From positions 1 through 64,000 of the forward strand of contig JACAVV010000015.1 in NCBI GenBank assembly GCA_024648695.1: a stretch of 64,000 nt of DNA. Reading direction: 5' to 3'. This document shows positions 60,875-64,000 of the stretch, piece by piece. The position numbers and the translations under genes are program-made. The stretch is from Nitrospina sp. (GTDB lineage Bacteria > Nitrospinota > Nitrospinia > Nitrospinales > JACRGP01). Below the pieces are notes generated by a model, which ran no database searches, was not told where the DNA came from, and worked only from the letters and a program-made list of their open reading frames with translations. Within the stretch, counting starts at the first letter, position 1; each line of letters starts with the position of its first letter.

Positions 60875-62380
60875 ATGGCATTAAATGGCAGAAATTTTTC
60901 TTATTTTAAAACCATAACTATTATTGTTGTCTGGGCTCTGTTAATGGCTGGAAACCTGTGGGCTCAACCGGGAAACGGCAGTGCAGGTTCTCAGGGTGTT
61001 AAAAAAGCCCGGGTCATAGACCACTGGACTAAAGATAGAATGGAAAGCGCCACACCGCGCGATTTAAGAATCGATCCGCGAGGTTTAGGTTATTTGCGTC
61101 ATGCCAACGGGTTTCTGCAACCTTATGGCCATAAGGTTGCGGCGGGCCAGAATCCGCAAAAGGGCCCACCCAACAACTCTGATAATTCACCACCCCAGAT
61201 CTCGAATATGGACCCGAGCCAGGGAGAAACGGTTGGTTCCCCTCATACTTTTTCCGCGACCATCACCGATCCTGAAAGCGGTGTGAAATCGGCAACCTTC
61301 ACGTTTCTTTATCCGGATGGTGTGACGACTCAAAGTTTCAACGCAAATCAAGGCACCAATGACGTTTGGAACGTGGAATTGAATATTTCCGACGGGAATT
61401 GGCAATGGCAGGTAACTGCTAAAAATAATGGCTCCAAGGGAGGTTTGACCAGCACCAGTTCCTGGGTTGACTTCACAGTATCCGCTAGCGGTGGAGGTGG
61501 TGGTGGATCCGGTGGAAACGGCGACACGATCACCAACGCAGAATGGACCGCTGGCGGCGCTGTGCAAACGGCTATGGGACGTATCTATTTTGAGATGCCG
61601 AACAATGCGAAGCGAAAGGGACCCTGGGGCGGCTATGTCTGTTCCGGAACAGTGGTCAACGATGGTACCACTGGGCGCTCGGTCATTTTGACTGCGGCAC
61701 ATTGTGTTTATGATGATGCGAACAAGGCCTTCGCGCGAAACGTTCTTTTCATTCCCAATCAGGCAGACACCACCGGATCGGGAACCGACACCAACTGCAA
61801 TAATGATCCTTTGGGTTGCTGGGTACCTTCGTTCGGAGTGGTCGATGACGACTGGTCGAGCCGAGTGTTTCCCAATAACGTCGCCTGGGACTATGCCTAT
61901 TATGTGGTTTCAGATAGCGGTGCCCATTCCGGTAACGGCGGCGGCGGAGCCCTCGATTCAGCCACGGGCGATTTGACCATCGATTTCAGTGCGCCTCACG
62001 TGAATGACGGTGTCGAGGGCAATACCAGCAACGATTTCACGCATGCACTGGGTTACAGCTATAGCGAAGATCCCCATTTCATGTATTGCGCCGAAGATAT
62101 GACCACCGAAGGATCCGACAATTGGTGGCTACCCAGTTGCGGCCTTTCCGGCGGATCTTCCGGCGGTGCCTGGGTGCAACCGATGAACACGGGAACGGGA
62201 GACGGACCGGTGATTTCTGTAAATTCCTGGGGCTACACCACATCACCCGGAATGGCAGGACCGATACTGGTAGATCCTGCCACTTCGGCCCAATGTCTGT
62301 ACAATACGGCAACGAGTGAATCGTTCGGATCCGTGCCTTCAGCAGATGGCGAAGCGGGTGTGATTGACACCTGTTTTTAA
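60875..62380 (+). CDS. Secreted trypsin-like serine peptidase
   Basis: A 501-residue exported protease. The signal peptide ends near MAGNLWA (about residue 32). Next come a conserved region (VIDHWTKDRMESATPRDLRI...LQPYGHKVA), an Ig/fibronectin-like domain (about 105-210), a Gly-rich linker, and a chymotrypsin-fold catalytic domain. The triad is H276 (LTAAHCVYD), D339 (AWDYAYYV) and S429 (GGSSGGAW). Cysteines (CSG, CNNDPLGCW, CAED, SCGLS) suggest disulfides. Start 60875 has GGGAG 9 bases upstream; an upstream Met lies before the SD. It is paralogous to the next gene. Confidence 0.92.
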   Translation: MALNGRNFSYFKTITIIVVWALLMAGNLWAQPGNGSAGSQGVKKARVIDHWTKDRMESATPRDLRIDPRGLGYLRHANGFLQPYGHKVAAGQNPQKGPPNNSDNSPPQISNMDPSQGETVGSPHTFSATITDPESGVKSATFTFLYPDGVTTQSFNANQGTNDVWNVELNISDGNWQWQVTAKNNGSKGGLTSTSSWVDFTVSASGGGGGGSGGNGDTITNAEWTAGGAVQTAMGRIYFEMPNNAKRKGPWGGYVCSGTVVNDGTTGRSVILTAAHCVYDDANKAFARNVLFIPNQADTTGSGTDTNCNNDPLGCWVPSFGVVDDDWSSRVFPNNVAWDYAYYVVSDSGAHSGNGGGGALDSATGDLTIDFSAPHVNDGVEGNTSNDFTHALGYSYSEDPHFMYCAEDMTTEGSDNWWLPSCGLSGGSSGGAWVQPMNTGTGDGPVISVNSWGYTTSPGMAGPILVDPATSAQCLYNTATSESFGSVPSADGEAGVIDTCF

Positions 62381-62390
62381 TTAGATACAA

Positions 62391-62433
62391 GCATCCCTGC
62401 ACTCGCCATTAAAAGGTGGGTGCAGGGAGATGC
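62391..62433 (+). terminator. Long hairpin after the first peptidase gene
   Basis: GCATC-CCTGCAC (with further pairs to 62407) and GTGCAGG-GA-GATGC (to 62433) form a stem of about twelve base pairs with a small bulge and an ATTAAAA loop, 10 bases after the stop codon. No uridine run follows. The position suggests a terminator or mRNA-stabilising hairpin. Confidence 0.55.
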
Positions 62434-62626
62434 TATTGCCTCTCCTATTCATTCCCTCGGCAACATATTCACGTTATTTCCTAATAACTCCTTGCCTTGT
62501 CCCTTCCGTCTAAGTAATTAAAAATCAAGTTTCTATTGACATCCATCAGAAATTGACAGATATTCATTATATAAAAACATTAACATTCAAAGTATTATAA
62601 GGGGTGAGCAATGGAGGGAGAGGTCC

Positions 62627-64000
62627 ATGATATACCTTGATTACAGGCGCATGTTTGGTTTAGTGCCATCGATGATTCTTTGTTTGTATTTATTTCCCGG
62701 ACCAGCTTATACCCAATCGGGTCCAGATTTTACTCAAATCATGAATCTCGGAAAAGTCCGTACCTTACAACATTGGTCACCGGAACGACAACGTTCTGCG
62801 ATTCCCCGGGACCTGCGTGTGGATTCCCGGGGACTGGGCTATCTGGAATTGCCCAGAGGATATCTGCAACCCTATGGGCACAAGGTAGCTATAGAACAAG
62901 GGTCCAGTGTACCGGGTTCGCATGGCAATCCATTCAATCCAAAAGATAACGCGGCTCCCCTTATCTTTGATATGGTTCCGGGTCAAAATGAGGATGTCAA
63001 CTTATCCCATACATTTTCCGCGAAGGTTACCGATCTTGAAAGTGGAGTCAAATCTGTATCGTTTACGATTCGTTATCCGGATGGCATCCACAGCCAAAGT
63101 TTCAAAGCCCAACCCCAGGGAAATAATGTATGGAGCCTCACATTGCAAGGGTTGACGCAGGGAAACTGGAGCTGGCAGGTAAACGCCAAAGACCATGCCA
63201 TTCAGGGCGGCAACCCCGGTGCGTCGGCCTGGGTGGACTTTACGGTGGACACGCCGGGAGCCGGTTCCGGAGAAGACGGTGGCACGGTGGTGCATTCTGA
63301 ATGGACGAGGGGAGGTTTGGTGAAAACGGCCGTCGGCCGGATTTTTTTCGAAATGCCTCGCAATCCTCAGAGAGAGGGTCCCTGGCGGGGATTCGTATGT
63401 TCTGGTACCGTGATTGAAGACGATCAACCAGGCAGATCCATCATCCTGACCGCCGCACATTGCATTTTCGATGATGAAAACAAGGCTTTTGCACGCAACG
63501 TACTTTTCATTCCAAATCAGTCGGAAACAACCGGCTCCCGAAGCGACCGGAACTGCGATAACGATCCTTTGGGGTGCTGGGTCCCCTCCTTTGGTGTGGT
63601 GGACGATGATTGGGCGACGCGGGTTTTTCCTGCAAACAAGAGATGGGATTTCGGGTATTATGTCGTTCCCGATGGCGGAGGCCACTCAGGTTCCCATCCC
63701 GCCCTGCAAAGCCTGGACAAAACAGCCGGCGCCATGCCGATTAGTTTTGATCCGCCCCAATTCGACGACGGAGTGGATGGGGGAAGCAGTGATGATTTCA
63801 CACACGCCTTCGGCTATTCGTTCAGTGTGGACCCCAATTTTATGTATTGCGCCGAAGACATGACAACGGAAGACGTTACGTGGTGGTTGCCGAGTTGCGA
63901 TCTTACAGGCGGATCGTCCGGAGGTCCTTGGATTCAACCTTTGGGGACCAACGGAGAAGGACCGGTCATTTCGCTAAATTCATGGGGTTATATAGGCTTG
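62627..64000 (+). CDS. Second secreted trypsin-like serine peptidase (partial, runs past window end)
   Basis: The reading frame stays open from ATG 62627 to the last base (458 codons), so the C-terminus is missing. GGAGGGAGAGG lies just before the ATG. It begins MIYLDYRRMFGLVPSMILCL, a signal sequence ending near GPAYT, and then follows its neighbour domain for domain: VRTLQHWSPERQRSAIPRDL, the LQPYGHKVA segment, an Ig-like domain and a catalytic domain with H278 (LTAAHCIFDDEN), D341 (RWDFGYYV) and S431 (GGSSGGPW). It is a tandem paralogue of the preceding gene. By comparison, about 40-50 residues are missing. Confidence 0.92.
   Translation, partial: MIYLDYRRMFGLVPSMILCLYLFPGPAYTQSGPDFTQIMNLGKVRTLQHWSPERQRSAIPRDLRVDSRGLGYLELPRGYLQPYGHKVAIEQGSSVPGSHGNPFNPKDNAAPLIFDMVPGQNEDVNLSHTFSAKVTDLESGVKSVSFTIRYPDGIHSQSFKAQPQGNNVWSLTLQGLTQGNWSWQVNAKDHAIQGGNPGASAWVDFTVDTPGAGSGEDGGTVVHSEWTRGGLVKTAVGRIFFEMPRNPQREGPWRGFVCSGTVIEDDQPGRSIILTAAHCIFDDENKAFARNVLFIPNQSETTGSRSDRNCDNDPLGCWVPSFGVVDDDWATRVFPANKRWDFGYYVVPDGGGHSGSHPALQSLDKTAGAMPISFDPPQFDDGVDGGSSDDFTHAFGYSFSVDPNFMYCAEDMTTEDVTWWLPSCDLTGGSSGGPWIQPLGTNGEGPVISLNSWGYIGL

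Overview
The window is chromosomal DNA from a Gram-negative bacterium. Lipoproteins with clear lipoboxes, an Mla-type lipid transporter, an AsmA-like envelope protein, heptosyltransferase-like GT9 and LysM/M23 murein proteins all point to an outer membrane. Base composition is mid-range, with most genes near half G+C. The gene mix (curlin-repeat protein, Rieske/glutamate-synthase fusion, hyp genes, sce7725/sce7726 pair) would fit Nitrospinota or a deltaproteobacterium-like marine lineage. That placement is an impression from memory, not a computed one. No rRNA, tRNA, CRISPR array, prophage or insertion sequence was recognised.

Layout. 0.3-6.4 kb: hybrid histidine kinase, aldehyde dehydrogenase, Rieske-FMN glutamate synthase-like fusion, MtfA-like peptidase. 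6.7-12.7 kb: CPA2 antiporter, a Phd/VapC-type toxin-antitoxin pair with a palindromic operator, a membrane-bound spermidine synthase-like protein and a methyltransferase. 12.7-17.3 kb: a hypothetical protein, then histidine catabolism hutG-hutU-hutI on the minus strand (no hutH here). 17.4-22.2 kb: small unknown proteins, a 22-unit curlin-like amyloid candidate, a small lipoprotein and two glycosyltransferases. 22.2-28.3 kb: a minus-strand [NiFe]-hydrogenase maturation operon (protease, a zinc-less HypA, HypF, HypC, HypD) ending in a translationally coupled solute-binding lipoprotein; hypB, hypE and hydrogenase structural genes are not in the window.

28.4-31.3 kb is the most striking accessory block: an AT-rich, tightly packed three-gene cassette of an sce7726-type PD-(D/E)XK protein, an sce7725/beta-family protein and a zinc-ribbon/HEPN-like/RES-domain protein. 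A RES effector (NAD+ phosphorylase family) next to a nuclease-like partner suggests an abortive-infection or toxin-type defence module. This is my candidate for an undescribed system.

31.4-46.6 kb: a 1653-residue AsmA-like protein with a repeated acidic cytosolic tail, M28 peptidase, Pcm, a Rap1a/Tai-like secreted protein, then a co-directional SpoIIE phosphatase-anti-sigma kinase-STAS partner-switching trio placed directly before mlaE-mlaF-mlaD and a TPR lipoprotein; and a lone ATP-cone/endonuclease protein. 46.6-60 kb: an STN-like protein, a His-tailed exported protein, alkaline phosphatase with a strong UUCG-loop terminator, a frameshifted DUF3592 gene, a 1065-residue helical-repeat protein, a Vgb-like propeller, DksA/TraR-type protein, methyltransferase, FG-GAP lipoprotein, LysM/M23 protein and apt. 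60-64 kb: a decayed FIMAH-domain remnant and two tandem paralogous secreted trypsin-like peptidases, the second cut by the window end.
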